Shown piece by piece: positions 40,438-48,174 of a DNA stretch of 55,291 bases. The notes below the pieces were generated by a model, which saw only the letters and a program-made list of their open reading frames with translations, was not told the origin of the DNA and did no database searches. The stretch's first letter is position 1. Each line of letters opens with the position of its first letter. This stretch comes from Pantoea latae (GTDB lineage Bacteria > Pseudomonadota > Gammaproteobacteria > Enterobacterales > Enterobacteriaceae). Position numbers and translations under genes: made by a program. Location of the stretch: NCBI RefSeq assembly GCF_002077695.1, contig NZ_MWUE01000045.1:1-55291 (forward strand). The letters are read 5' to 3'.

Positions 40438-42372
40438 TTATGACGATTTACGCACGCGCAGATACCATTCGCACAGCAGACGCACCTGCTTGCGGGTATA
40501 GCCTTTTTCCATCATGCGCTCGACGAAATCATCATGTTTCTTCTGTTCATCCGTGGAGGTTTTGGTATTGAACGAGATCACCGGCAGCAGCTCCTCGGTG
40601 TTTGAGAACATTTTCTTCTCAATCACGGTGCGCAGCTTCTCGTAGCTGGTCCAGTTGGGATTGCGCCCGTTGTTCTGCGCGCGGGCGCGCAGCACGAAGT
40701 TGACAATCTCATTGCGGAAATCTTTCGGGTTGCTGATCCCGGCCGGCTTCTCGATTTTTTCCAGCTCCGCATTCAGCGACTCACGGTCGAACAGCTGTCC
40801 AGTATCGGGATCGCGATACTCCTGATCCTGGATCCAGAAATCGGCGTAGGTCACGTAGCGGTCAAAGATGTTTTGGCCATATTCAGAGTAGGACTCCAGA
40901 TAGGCGGTCTGGATCTCTTTGCCGATAAACTCGGCGTATTTCGGGATCAGATAGCCTTTCAGGTGTTCCAGATACTTCTCTGCCTGATCCTGCGGGAACT
41001 GCTCGCGCTCAATCTGCTGCTCCAGTACATAGAAAAGGTGCACCGGGTTCGCCGCCACTTCGTTGTGGTCGAAGTTAAACACGCGCGACAGGATCTTAAA
41101 GGCGAAGCGCGTTGACAGACCGTTCATCCCTTCGTCGACGCCCGAATAGTCATGATACTCCTGCCAGGATTTGGCCTTGGGATCGGTATCCTTCAGGCTT
41201 TCGCCGTCATAGACCCGCATTTTCGAGTAGATGCTCGAGTTTTCCGGATCTTTCAGACGCGACAGGATAGAGAAGCGCGCCAGGGTTTCCAGCGTGCCGG
41301 GCGCGCAGGGCGCGGTGGCCAGCTCACTGTGGTTGAGCAGCTTCTCGTAGATCTTGATCTCTTCGGAGACGCGTAGGCAGTAAGGCACTTTGACGATGTA
41401 AACACGGTCAAGGAACGCCTCGTTGTTTTTGTTGTTGCGGAAGGTCACCCATTCTGATTCGTTGGAGTGGGCGAGGATAATGCCGTTAAACGGCAGGGCG
41501 GAGATCCCCTCGGTGCCGTTATAGTTTCCTTCCTGCGTCGCGGTCAGCAACGGGTGCAGCACCTTGATCGGCGCCTTAAACATCTCCACGAACTCCATAA
41601 TGCCCTGGTTGGCGCGGCACAGCGCGCCGGAGTAGCCATAGGCGTCGGGATCGTTCTGCGCGTGGTTCTCCAGCTTGCGGATATCCACTTTACCCACCAG
41701 CGCGGAGATATCCTGGTTGTTCTCGTCGCCAGGCTCAGTTTTGGCGATGGCCAGCTGCTCCAGAATCGACGGCCAGACCTTCACCACCTTGAAGCGGGTG
41801 ATATCGCCACCGAAGTCATGCAGGCGCTTGGCGGCCCACGGTGACATGATGGTGCCGAGATAGCGACGCGGCACGTTGTACTCTTTTTCAAGAATATTGG
41901 CGTCTTCCTGCGGGTTGAACAGGCAGAGCGGATGATCGTTAACCGGGCTGCGCTCGCCGTCGGCGCTGAGAACGTAAATCGGCACGCGCTGCATCAGCGA
42001 TTTCAGCCGCTCCGCCAGCGAGGACTTACCGCCGCCTACCGGGCCCAGTAAATAAAGGATCTGTTTTTTCTCCTCCAGACCCTGCGCGGCATGTTTCAGG
42101 TAAGAGACAATCTGTTCTATCGCTTCTTCCATGCCATAGAACTCTTCGAAGGCCGGATAGCGGCCAATCACACGGTTGGAGAATATTCTGGAAAGGCGTG
42201 GCTCCTGAGCAGTGTCGACCATTACTGGCTCACCTATAGCCATTAAGAGTCGCTCTGCAGCGTTGGCGTATGCACTGCGATCCTGTTTACAGATGGTCAG
42301 AAATTCCTGCAGTGTGAACTCTTCGTCCTTGGCAGCTTCATAACGCTGACGATAGTGATCGAATATATTCAT
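40438..42372 (-). CDS. yeaG: PrkA-family serine/threonine protein kinase YeaG
   Basis: A 644-residue protein with the same length as E. coli YeaG. The N-terminal AAA-type domain has the P-loop GPVGGGKSS at 110-118; the C-terminal PrkA kinase domain includes WQEYHDYSGVDEGMNGLSTRFAFKILSR and KPAGISNPKDFRNEIVNFVLRAR. PrkA/YeaG kinases influence starvation and stationary-phase responses, in E. coli through RpoS under nitrogen limitation. First gene of yeaG-yeaH. AAAGGACGGG lies about 10-18 nt before the ATG. Confidence 0.97.
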   Translation of the reverse strand: MNIFDHYRQRYEAAKDEEFTLQEFLTICKQDRSAYANAAERLLMAIGEPVMVDTAQEPRLSRIFSNRVIGRYPAFEEFYGMEEAIEQIVSYLKHAAQGLEEKKQILYLLGPVGGGKSSLAERLKSLMQRVPIYVLSADGERSPVNDHPLCLFNPQEDANILEKEYNVPRRYLGTIMSPWAAKRLHDFGGDITRFKVVKVWPSILEQLAIAKTEPGDENNQDISALVGKVDIRKLENHAQNDPDAYGYSGALCRANQGIMEFVEMFKAPIKVLHPLLTATQEGNYNGTEGISALPFNGIILAHSNESEWVTFRNNKNNEAFLDRVYIVKVPYCLRVSEEIKIYEKLLNHSELATAPCAPGTLETLARFSILSRLKDPENSSIYSKMRVYDGESLKDTDPKAKSWQEYHDYSGVDEGMNGLSTRFAFKILSRVFNFDHNEVAANPVHLFYVLEQQIEREQFPQDQAEKYLEHLKGYLIPKYAEFIGKEIQTAYLESYSEYGQNIFDRYVTYADFWIQDQEYRDPDTGQLFDRESLNAELEKIEKPAGISNPKDFRNEIVNFVLRARAQNNGRNPNWTSYEKLRTVIEKKMFSNTEELLPVISFNTKTSTDEQKKHDDFVERMMEKGYTRKQVRLLCEWYLRVRKSS

Positions 42373-42792
42373 AGCGATGCCCGTCCTTTCGTTTTTAGCA
42401 CAGGTAAAGGAGCGTAATTAAAGGCTCTTGCAGCTCCCGGAAGATATTCTCATTTGAGTACAGCAACCCTTATGCCAACCTGATCTCTTGTTATCGGGAT
42501 ACACACTTTTTATGGTTACTCTGCTCTGACAATGACTCATGGCTTACTGTTAACTGTAGAAGGCATTTAGGAAATTTCCTCCGCATAATTTTACTATTTG
42601 GCGATATATCAATAACAAAGTCAGATTGTTGCAAAGCCAGACTGGCCAAAATTAAGGGGAAAAGAGAGTAGAATCCGGCAGATGTGGCGCTTTCAGCCGC
42701 TCTCTCAGCGCGCACCTCAGATAATGGTTAAACCGGCGAGCAAAAATCGTTAAACTTCGTGGTGATTTTTATATTTATGGAAGAAATAAATT
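42373..42792. other. Divergent regulatory region yeaG/mipA
   Basis: About 420 AT-rich bases between the divergent starts of yeaG and mipA. It holds the sigma-54 promoter at 42462-42477 and a 12-bp perfect palindrome AGGAAATTTCCT at 42569-42580. I looked for paired NtrC boxes (TGCACC-N5-GGTGCA) and found none. The mipA promoter is unresolved. Confidence 0.55.
42462..42477 (-). promoter_or_regulatory. Sigma-54 promoter of yeaGH
   Basis: On the minus strand TGGCATAAGGGTTGCT, preceded by T, fits the consensus YTGGCAYR-N4-TTGCW at all fixed positions (GG at -24, GC at -12). Transcription would start near 42450, giving a leader of about 78 nt. yeaGH is known to be RpoN/NtrC-dependent in E. coli, which supports the call. 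Confidence 0.75.
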
Positions 42793-43542
42793 GTGAACCA
42801 ATTCAAACTTAAAGCGCTTAGCGCCCTTATTCCTTGTATTTTTTTTGTTAATACCGCTGCCGCTGAATCGTTGTCGCTTGGCGCATCAGTGATTTACGCG
42901 CAGTCTCCCTACCGTGGCGGCCAGGATCGCTATCTGCCGATTCCGGTAATTAATTACGAAGGAGAGAACTTCTGGTTCCGCAGCCTGCAGGGCGGCTACT
43001 ACCTGTGGAAAGATCAGCAGAACCAGCTCTCCCTGACGCTGCTCGGCTCGCCGCAGCAGTACGATCCCGGCGAGAACGACCTCGGCGATATGAAAGATCT
43101 CGATAAGCGCCGGATGACGCTGATGGGCGGTGCCACCTATAGCCATATGGCGGAGTGGGGCATTCTGCGTACCGCGCTGCTGGGCGACGTGCTGAACAAC
43201 AGCAACGGCATTATCTGGGATCTGACCTACCTCTATCGCTTCAACTTTGGCGATTTTAGCCTGACGCCAGGCGTCGGCGCGATGTGGAACAGCGCAAATC
43301 AGAACCGCTATTACTATGGCGTCTCCAGCCACGAGTCCGCGCGCACCGGCATCAATCGCTATCAGCCTGACGACAGCTGGTCGCCCTACGTCGAGCTGAG
43401 CGCCAGCTATCAAATCTCCCCGCAGTGGAACGCCAGCCTGGTGGGGCGCTATACCCGCTTTGACAGCGAAATCAAAGACAGCCCGATGATCGACAAGAGC
43501 GGACAGACCACGCTCTGGACCGGTATCAGCTACACCTTCTAG
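42793..43542 (+). CDS. mipA: MipA/OmpV-family outer-membrane protein
   Basis: A 249-residue beta-barrel protein with a signal peptide cleaved near NTAAA-ESL (about residue 24) and a terminal Phe (GISYTF) typical of outer-membrane proteins. PVINYEGENFWFRSLQGGYYLW, LLGDVLNNSNGIIWDL, NSANQNRYYYGVSSHESARTG and DSWSPYVELSASY agree with E. coli MipA, which was described as a scaffold for the MltA and PBP1b murein enzymes. The start is GTG after GGAAGAAATAAATT. It has its own promoter, divergent from yeaG. Confidence 0.93.
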   Translation: MNQFKLKALSALIPCIFFVNTAAAESLSLGASVIYAQSPYRGGQDRYLPIPVINYEGENFWFRSLQGGYYLWKDQQNQLSLTLLGSPQQYDPGENDLGDMKDLDKRRMTLMGGATYSHMAEWGILRTALLGDVLNNSNGIIWDLTYLYRFNFGDFSLTPGVGAMWNSANQNRYYYGVSSHESARTGINRYQPDDSWSPYVELSASYQISPQWNASLVGRYTRFDSEIKDSPMIDKSGQTTLWTGISYTF

Positions 43543-43573
43543 CGCCGACCTTAACGGGCGAGCGGCGAACGCC

Positions 43574-43590
43574 GGCACCCTAATGGTGCC
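43574..43590 (+). terminator. Weak hairpin after mipA
   Basis: GGCACC (43574-43579) and GGTGCC (43585-43590) form a six-base stem around CTAAT, 31 bp after the mipA stop. Only a short T-tract follows, so termination is uncertain. Confidence 0.45.
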
Positions 43591-43614
43591 CTGATTTGAT
43601 GCAGGAGAAGAGAG

Positions 43615-44466
43615 ATGGATAAAACGATCGCTTTTGATGACCGCACGCGGTTACCCGCTATTGGTCAGGGCACCTGGTATATGGGGGAAGAGGCCGCGCG
43701 ACGCGGTGAAGAGGTGGCGGCGCTGCAGGCGGGGCTGGATGCGGGCCTGACGCTGATCGACACCGCGGAAATGTATGCCGAAGGCGGAGCGGAAGAGGTG
43801 GTAGGCGAGGCGCTGCGCGGCCGACGCGACAGCGCCTTCATCGTCTCGAAAGTCTATCCCTGGCACGCGGGGGAAGTTGACGCCGTTGAGGCGTGCGAGC
43901 GCAGCCTGCGGCGGCTCGACACCGATCGGCTCGACCTCTATCTGCTGCACTGGCGGGGCAATGTGCCGCTGGAGGAGACCATCCGCGCCATGGAGACGCT
44001 GCAGCAGCAGGGGAAGATTCTGCGCTGGGGCGTTTCTAATTTCGACGTCGACGACCTGCAGGAGCTGCTGAGCGAGCCGGGCGGCGCGCGTTGCGCCACC
44101 AACCAGGTGCTCTATCATCTCGCTTCGCGCGGGATTGAATTCGACCTGCTGCCAGAGTGTCAGCAGCGTCAGATGCCGGTAATGGCCTATTGTCCGCTGG
44201 CGCAGGCGGGCAGGCTACGTCAGGCGCTCTTCGCTGACTCGACGCTGGTGGAGATTGCGCAGCAGAAGGGGATTAGCGTGGCGCAGCTGCTGCTGGCCTG
44301 GGTGATCCGCAAAGAGGGCGTGATGGCGATTCCGAAAGCCAGCTCGCAGGCGCACGTCAACGAGAATGCGGCGGCGCTGCAGATCCGGCTAGAGGACGAT
44401 GAGCTGGCGCGCATCAATAAAGCCTTCCCGCCGCCGCAGCGCAAAATGGCGCTGGATGTGGTTTAA
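43615..44466 (+). CDS. yeaE: Aldo/keto reductase YeaE
   Basis: A 283-residue NADPH-dependent (beta/alpha)8 reductase matching E. coli YeaE, one of the methylglyoxal reductases. The catalytic tetrad residues are visible: Asp and Tyr in LIDTAEMYAEGG, Lys in VSKVYPW and His in LYLLHWRG. NADP-binding residues fall in IPKASSQAHVNENAAAL. Detoxifying methylglyoxal fits its glycolysis-linked neighbours yeaD and gapA. Ribosome binding site AGGAGAAGAG. Confidence 0.93.
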   Translation: MDKTIAFDDRTRLPAIGQGTWYMGEEAARRGEEVAALQAGLDAGLTLIDTAEMYAEGGAEEVVGEALRGRRDSAFIVSKVYPWHAGEVDAVEACERSLRRLDTDRLDLYLLHWRGNVPLEETIRAMETLQQQGKILRWGVSNFDVDDLQELLSEPGGARCATNQVLYHLASRGIEFDLLPECQQRQMPVMAYCPLAQAGRLRQALFADSTLVEIAQQKGISVAQLLLAWVIRKEGVMAIPKASSQAHVNENAAALQIRLEDDELARINKAFPPPQRKMALDVV

Positions 44467-44489
44467 CTATCGTGGTCGGCGTTTACTGA

Positions 44490-44510
44490 GCGGGTAGCCA
44501 GGCTACCCGC
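44490..44510. terminator. Perfect hairpin between yeaE and yeaD
   Basis: GCGGGTAGCC (44490-44499) and GGCTACCCGC (44501-44510) form a 10-bp stem around one base between two convergent genes. It has flanking AAAAAC on the plus strand rather than a T-run, so it may stop RNA decay rather than transcription. Confidence 0.55.
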
Positions 44511-44529
44511 AAAAACACTTTCAACGGCG

Positions 44530-45405
44530 TTAAGCCTTCTGCCGCAGGCGGAAGGTGGTCGCCAGCCGCGCCGGCTTCTCGTCTGCGCTGCGCATTGGCT
44601 TACTGATGCGCGCCGTCTCGACGCACACCATGGTTTTATAACCGTCGTTGGCCATGTCCGCCATGCTGCACGACAGCTCGACGCCAGGGTTCCAGGTCAC
44701 CACGTCGCTGTGATGGTGGTGATAGACCTCAATCACCCGCTGCCCCTGGCTATCCTGGATCAGAGAGCAATCTTCCGGCTGCGTGAAGACGCGGTCGATG
44801 CGACCTGGATAGGTCTGTTTGCCGGTCGATTCCCGTTCGCTGTTGTTCTCTACCTTGTCGATAAAGCGCGCGCCCAGCCCGCTCACCTCGACGCCAGCGA
44901 TATCGCCCACCTGGAAATAGCTGTGCAGCGCGCCGGTGGCGTTGAAATCGCCGTGTGCCTCTAGCTCGATTTCACAGTGCTTGCCAAGACGGAAGCGGGC
45001 GAACAGCGTAAAGTCATGCGGCCACAGCTTTTTGGTCTGCGCGTTGCTTTCCAGCACAAAGGTCAGCATCACGTTTTCTTCATTCTCGTCGTGCGCCGAC
45101 AGCGTCCAGGGCTGATTGCGCGCGAAACCGTGCGCCGGTTCGCCCTCGGGCCCGAACCACGGCCAGCAGATCGGCACGCCGCCGCGAATCGCCTTACCCG
45201 CAGAAAAAAGCGACTTTTCGCTCAGCCAGATCGCCGGCTTTTCTCCGCTCGGCTGCCAGGCGATAAGATGCGCGCCCTGCAGCGTCACCGCCGCGCGAAC
45301 CTGGGGGTGACTCACCACAATCACCGGCAGATCGCCCAGCTGACGCTGCGAAAGGTAAGGGGAGATCTGTTTCACCACCGGCAGGGAGAAAATTTTATCT
45401 TGCAT
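44530..45405 (-). CDS. yeaD: D-hexose-6-phosphate epimerase (mutarotase) YeaD
   Basis: A 291-residue galactose-mutarotase-fold enzyme that interconverts alpha and beta anomers of glucose-6-phosphate. AVTLQGAHLIAWQPSG, GKAIRGGVPICWPWFGPEGEPAHGFARNQPW, the catalytic-type His in ALHSYFQVGD and Glu near CVETARI are conserved as in E. coli YeaD. Gene follows gapA in the same direction, with a strong terminator between. The ATG at 45405 follows GGAAGGATTCGGTT. Confidence 0.93.
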   Translation of the reverse strand: MQDKIFSLPVVKQISPYLSQRQLGDLPVIVVSHPQVRAAVTLQGAHLIAWQPSGEKPAIWLSEKSLFSAGKAIRGGVPICWPWFGPEGEPAHGFARNQPWTLSAHDENEENVMLTFVLESNAQTKKLWPHDFTLFARFRLGKHCEIELEAHGDFNATGALHSYFQVGDIAGVEVSGLGARFIDKVENNSERESTGKQTYPGRIDRVFTQPEDCSLIQDSQGQRVIEVYHHHHSDVVTWNPGVELSCSMADMANDGYKTMVCVETARISKPMRSADEKPARLATTFRLRQKA

Positions 45406-45430
45406 AACCGAATCCTTCCTGTTGCTACGA

Positions 45431-45458
45431 AAAAAAAGGGCGACCGAAGTCGCCCTTG
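45431..45458 (-). terminator. Intrinsic terminator of gapA
   Basis: AAGGGCGAC and GTCGCCCTT form a nine-base stem around CGAA; on the minus strand this is followed by a run of eight Ts. It lies 20 bp after the gapA stop codon. Some read-through into yeaD is expected from the shared direction. Confidence 0.9.
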
Positions 45459-45478
45459 TTGTCTCCTGACCGGTTTGC

Positions 45479-46474
45479 TTATTTAGCAACCAGCGCGATC
45501 AGGTCGAGAACTTTGTTTGAGTAGCCAGTTTCGTTGTCATACCAGGAAACCAGTTTCACAAAGTTGTCGTTCAGCGCGATGCCGGCTTTGGCGTCGAATA
45601 CTGAAGTCAGCACTTCGCCGTTGAAATCGGTAGAAACCACGTCGTCTTCAACGTAGCCCAGCACGTCTTTCATTTCGCCTTCGGCAGCGGCTTTGATCGC
45701 TGCACAAATTTCTTTGTAAGACGCGGCTTTTTCCAGACGCACGGTCAGGTCAACCACGGATACGTTCGGGGTCGGTACGCGGAACGCCATACCGGTCAGT
45801 TTACCGTTCAGCTCCGGCAGGACTTTGCCCACGGCTTTCGCTGCGCCAGTAGAAGACGGGATGATGTTCTGAGATGCGCCGCGGCCGCCGCGCCAGTCTT
45901 TGTGAGACGGGCCATCAACGGTTTTCTGCGTAGCGGTGGTAGCGTGAACGGTGGTCATCAGACCTTCGACGATGCCGAATTTGTCGTTGATGACTTTCGC
46001 CAGCGGTGCCAGGCAGTTAGTGGTGCAAGAGGCGTTAGACACGATGTCCTGGCCTGCATATTTGTCGAAGTTAGCGCCGCGCACGAACATCGGGGTGTCG
46101 TCTTTAGACGGACCGGTCAGCACGACTTTTTTCGCGCCAGCGGTGATGTGTTTACGTGCGGTTTCGTCGGTCAGGAAGATACCGGTCGCTTCAGCAACCA
46201 CGTCCACGCCCACTTCGTCCCACTTCAGGTTAGCCGGGTCTCTCTCAGAGGTAACGCGGATTTTTTTGCCGTTTACGATCAGCGCGCCGTCCTGCACTTC
46301 AACGGTGCCGTTGAAGCGGCCGTGCGTTGAGTCGTACTTCAGCATGTAAGCCATGTAGTCGGCGTCTAACAGGTCGTTGATCGCAACGATTTCGATGTCA
46401 GAACGCTGCTGAGCAGCACGGAAAACGATACGGCCGATACGACCAAAACCGTTGATACCTACTTTGATAGTCAT
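45479..46474 (-). CDS. gapA: Glyceraldehyde-3-phosphate dehydrogenase A
   Basis: A 331-residue NAD-dependent glycolytic dehydrogenase. The Rossmann start VGINGFGRIGR is at residues 5-15; catalytic C150 is in SNASCTTNCLAPL with the partner His in TTVHATTATQ. It is nearly identical to E. coli GapA, with the codon bias of a highly expressed gene. The ATG at 46474 gives the family start MTIKVGING. The upstream promoter at 46518 and a CRP site at 46682 are visible. Confidence 0.99.
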   Translation of the reverse strand: MTIKVGINGFGRIGRIVFRAAQQRSDIEIVAINDLLDADYMAYMLKYDSTHGRFNGTVEVQDGALIVNGKKIRVTSERDPANLKWDEVGVDVVAEATGIFLTDETARKHITAGAKKVVLTGPSKDDTPMFVRGANFDKYAGQDIVSNASCTTNCLAPLAKVINDKFGIVEGLMTTVHATTATQKTVDGPSHKDWRGGRGASQNIIPSSTGAAKAVGKVLPELNGKLTGMAFRVPTPNVSVVDLTVRLEKAASYKEICAAIKAAAEGEMKDVLGYVEDDVVSTDFNGEVLTSVFDAKAGIALNDNFVKLVSWYDNETGYSNKVLDLIALVAK

Positions 46475-46517
46475 ATATTCCACCAGCTATTTGTTAGTGA
46501 ATAAAAGGTTGGCTGTA

Positions 46518-46545
46518 AAATTACAAAAACCTTACCAGGCGTCAA
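46518..46545 (-). promoter_or_regulatory. Main gapA promoter
   Basis: On the minus strand TTGACG (46545-46540), 16 bp containing GTAAGGTTTTTG, then TAATTT (46523-46518). This closely resembles the P1 promoter of E. coli gapA. Transcription would start about 35 bp before the gapA ATG. Confidence 0.8.
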
Positions 46546-46597
46546 GCGGAATCGTGTCAATAGTTGCGACAGGTCAATCCGTTCAACAGGAATAATT

Positions 46598-46621
46598 TGT
46601 TGCGCAACCGCTTGCGCAACA
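46598..46621. promoter_or_regulatory. Perfect palindrome, LacI/PurR-like operator
   Basis: TGTTGCGCAACCGCTTGCGC and its remaining bases form a symmetric site, with left and right TTGCGCAA halves around CCGC. The central GCAACCGCTTGC fits the PurR-type core GCAANCGNTTNC at all fixed positions. It lies 52 bp upstream of the gapA -35 box and about 195 bp before msrB. Which LacI-family repressor binds it is not known. Confidence 0.5.
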
Positions 46622-46681
46622 GAGGTATGGAGATGATGCCAAAACCCGATCGCTGAATATAAAGGGATACCATTAGCAAAA

Positions 46682-46697
46682 GGTGATCGAAGTCACA
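46682..46697. promoter_or_regulatory. CRP site in the gapA/msrB region
   Basis: GGTGA (46682-46686), six bases, TCACA (46693-46697): nine of ten core bases of TGTGA-N6-TCACA. CRP control of gapA is known in E. coli; msrB on the other side could share the site. Confidence 0.65.
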
Positions 46698-46815
46698 AAT
46701 CTGCGCTGTGAAAGGAAACTCAGACAACTAAGCACGAAAAAAAAACCGCCATTGTTATTCATTTGTTAGAATAGTAGTCGATTTTTTCAGAATGACACTC
46801 TCCGGAACCACTCAA

Positions 46816-47226
46816 ATGGCTAAAGAAACCGCATCCGAAGCAAAAATTGCGCAATTGTCTGAAATGCAGCGCTATGTCACGCAGCAGCGCGGCACCGAAC
46901 CGCCGTTCAGCGGCGCGCTGCTGCACAATAAACAGGAAGGCATCTACCACTGTCTGGTCTGCAATGCGCCGCTGTTTCTCTCTGAGTCGAAATATGACTC
47001 GGGCTGCGGCTGGCCGAGCTTTTATCAGCCGGTCGCCGACGACGCGATTCGCTATCTTGAAGATGATTCCCACGGCATGCATCGTATCGAGATCCGCTGC
47101 AACAGCTGCGACGCGCATCTGGGACACGTTTTCCCGGACGGCCCACAGCCCACCGGCGAGCGCTACTGCGTCAACTCGGCGTCGCTGAGTTTTACCGATG
47201 AGCAGGGCGACGAGACGCAGGGGTAA
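46816..47226 (+). CDS. msrB: Methionine-R-sulfoxide reductase B
   Basis: A 136-residue enzyme that reduces methionine-R-sulfoxide in proteins. The structural zinc is held by C46, C49, C95 and C98; the catalytic cysteine is C118 in GERYCVNSASL, as in E. coli MsrB. The ATG at 46816 is chosen on family length (137 residues in E. coli); an ATG at 46792 is also open. An extended -10 (TGTTAGAAT, about 46763-46771) lies upstream. yeaC follows after 2 bp, so they form an operon. Confidence 0.95.
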   Translation: MAKETASEAKIAQLSEMQRYVTQQRGTEPPFSGALLHNKQEGIYHCLVCNAPLFLSESKYDSGCGWPSFYQPVADDAIRYLEDDSHGMHRIEIRCNSCDAHLGHVFPDGPQPTGERYCVNSASLSFTDEQGDETQG

Positions 47227-47228
47227 TC

Positions 47229-47510
47229 ATGAAACAGCAGCTTGAAGCAGTGGTCGACGCCATGACGCCAGAGGTGTATCAGCGGCTGGCAACGGCAGTA
47301 GAAACCGGCAAATGGCCGGATGGCGTGGCGCTAACGCAGGAGCAGCGCGACAACTGCCTGCAGCTGGTGATGCTCTATCAGGCGCGTCACAATGCGACGC
47401 CGCAGCATATGACGATTGGTCAGGGCGGGGAGATGGTGACGAAATCGAAGCGAGAGCTGAAGGAAGAGTTCGGCATCGACGCAGAGATTACCCGCATCAA
47501 TCTGCATTAG
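47229..47510 (+). CDS. yeaC: DUF1315 protein YeaC
   Basis: A 93-residue protein of unknown function. MTPEVYQRLATAVETGKWPDGVALT and KSKRELKEEFGI match E. coli YeaC, located after msrB in both. Its start lies 2 bp after the msrB stop, so translation is probably coupled. Confidence 0.92.
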   Translation: MKQQLEAVVDAMTPEVYQRLATAVETGKWPDGVALTQEQRDNCLQLVMLYQARHNATPQHMTIGQGGEMVTKSKRELKEEFGIDAEITRINLH

Positions 47511-47515
47511 GCAGA

Positions 47516-47536
47516 AGGCCGACGCGCCGTCGGCCT
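47516..47536. terminator. Bidirectional hairpin between yeaC and pncA
   Basis: AGGCCGACG (47516-47524) and CGTCGGCCT (47528-47536) form a perfect nine-base stem, 5 bp after the yeaC stop and 12 bp after the pncA stop on the other strand. The T-runs are short on both sides. Confidence 0.65.
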
Positions 47537-47548
47537 GATTGCCTTGCG

Positions 47549-48157
47549 CTAGATCAGCACGGCGCCTTGCGCCTTCATCTGGGCAAAGGCAATTTCGCTG
47601 TCTTCCGGGCTTAGATTGACGCCGCGGCAGCCCTCTTTCACCACCGTGACCTGATAGCCCAGCTCCAGCGCATCCAGCACGCTGTACTTCACGCAGTAAT
47701 CCGTCGCGATCCCCAGCATTACCAGATGGGTAATGCCGCGCGCCTGTAGCCAGCTGTCCAGCTCGGTTTTGCGTCGGTGACCGTTGTCGAAAAAGGCGCT
47801 GTAGCTGTCGACGTCGACATCCTGACCTTTATGAAACACGGCGTCGATCAGGTTGCGATCGAGACCGGGATGGAGTTCAGCGCCCGCAGAGCCCTGAATG
47901 CCGTGATCCGGCCACCAGATCTGCGCCAGGCCGTTCAGTTCGCCCAGCGTATAAACCGGCTCGCCGGAGACCGAGGCGAAGCTGCCGTGGTCGGCGGGGT
48001 GCCAGTCCTGCAGCGCCAGCACGCAGTCGCCGCGCGCGCGGAATTCGCGCGCGTAGCGGTTGGCCACCGGCACGGTCATATCGCCTTCATGCACGGCCAT
48101 CGGGCCGCCGGGACAAAAATCGTTCTGTATATCAATGATGATGAGGGCCTGCTTCAT
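47549..48157 (-). CDS. pncA: Nicotinamidase
   Basis: A 202-residue cysteine hydrolase that turns nicotinamide into nicotinate for NAD salvage. The catalytic triad is D9 (IIIDIQNDF), K110 (FHKGQD) and C155 (ATDYCV); metal ligands are D51, H53 and H85 (DWHPADH, PDHG). It is probably co-transcribed with ansA, which lies 17 bp upstream, as in E. coli. Confidence 0.95.
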   Translation of the reverse strand: MKQALIIIDIQNDFCPGGPMAVHEGDMTVPVANRYAREFRARGDCVLALQDWHPADHGSFASVSGEPVYTLGELNGLAQIWWPDHGIQGSAGAELHPGLDRNLIDAVFHKGQDVDVDSYSAFFDNGHRRKTELDSWLQARGITHLVMLGIATDYCVKYSVLDALELGYQVTVVKEGCRGVNLSPEDSEIAFAQMKAQGAVLI

Positions 48158-48174
48158 AACAGGTTGCTCCGTAA

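Noticed and set aside
42480..42792. NtrC binding sites upstream of the yeaG sigma-54 promoter
   Set aside because: No pair of TGCACC/GGTGCA-like half-sites was found; only an unrelated AGGAAATTTCCT palindrome is present.
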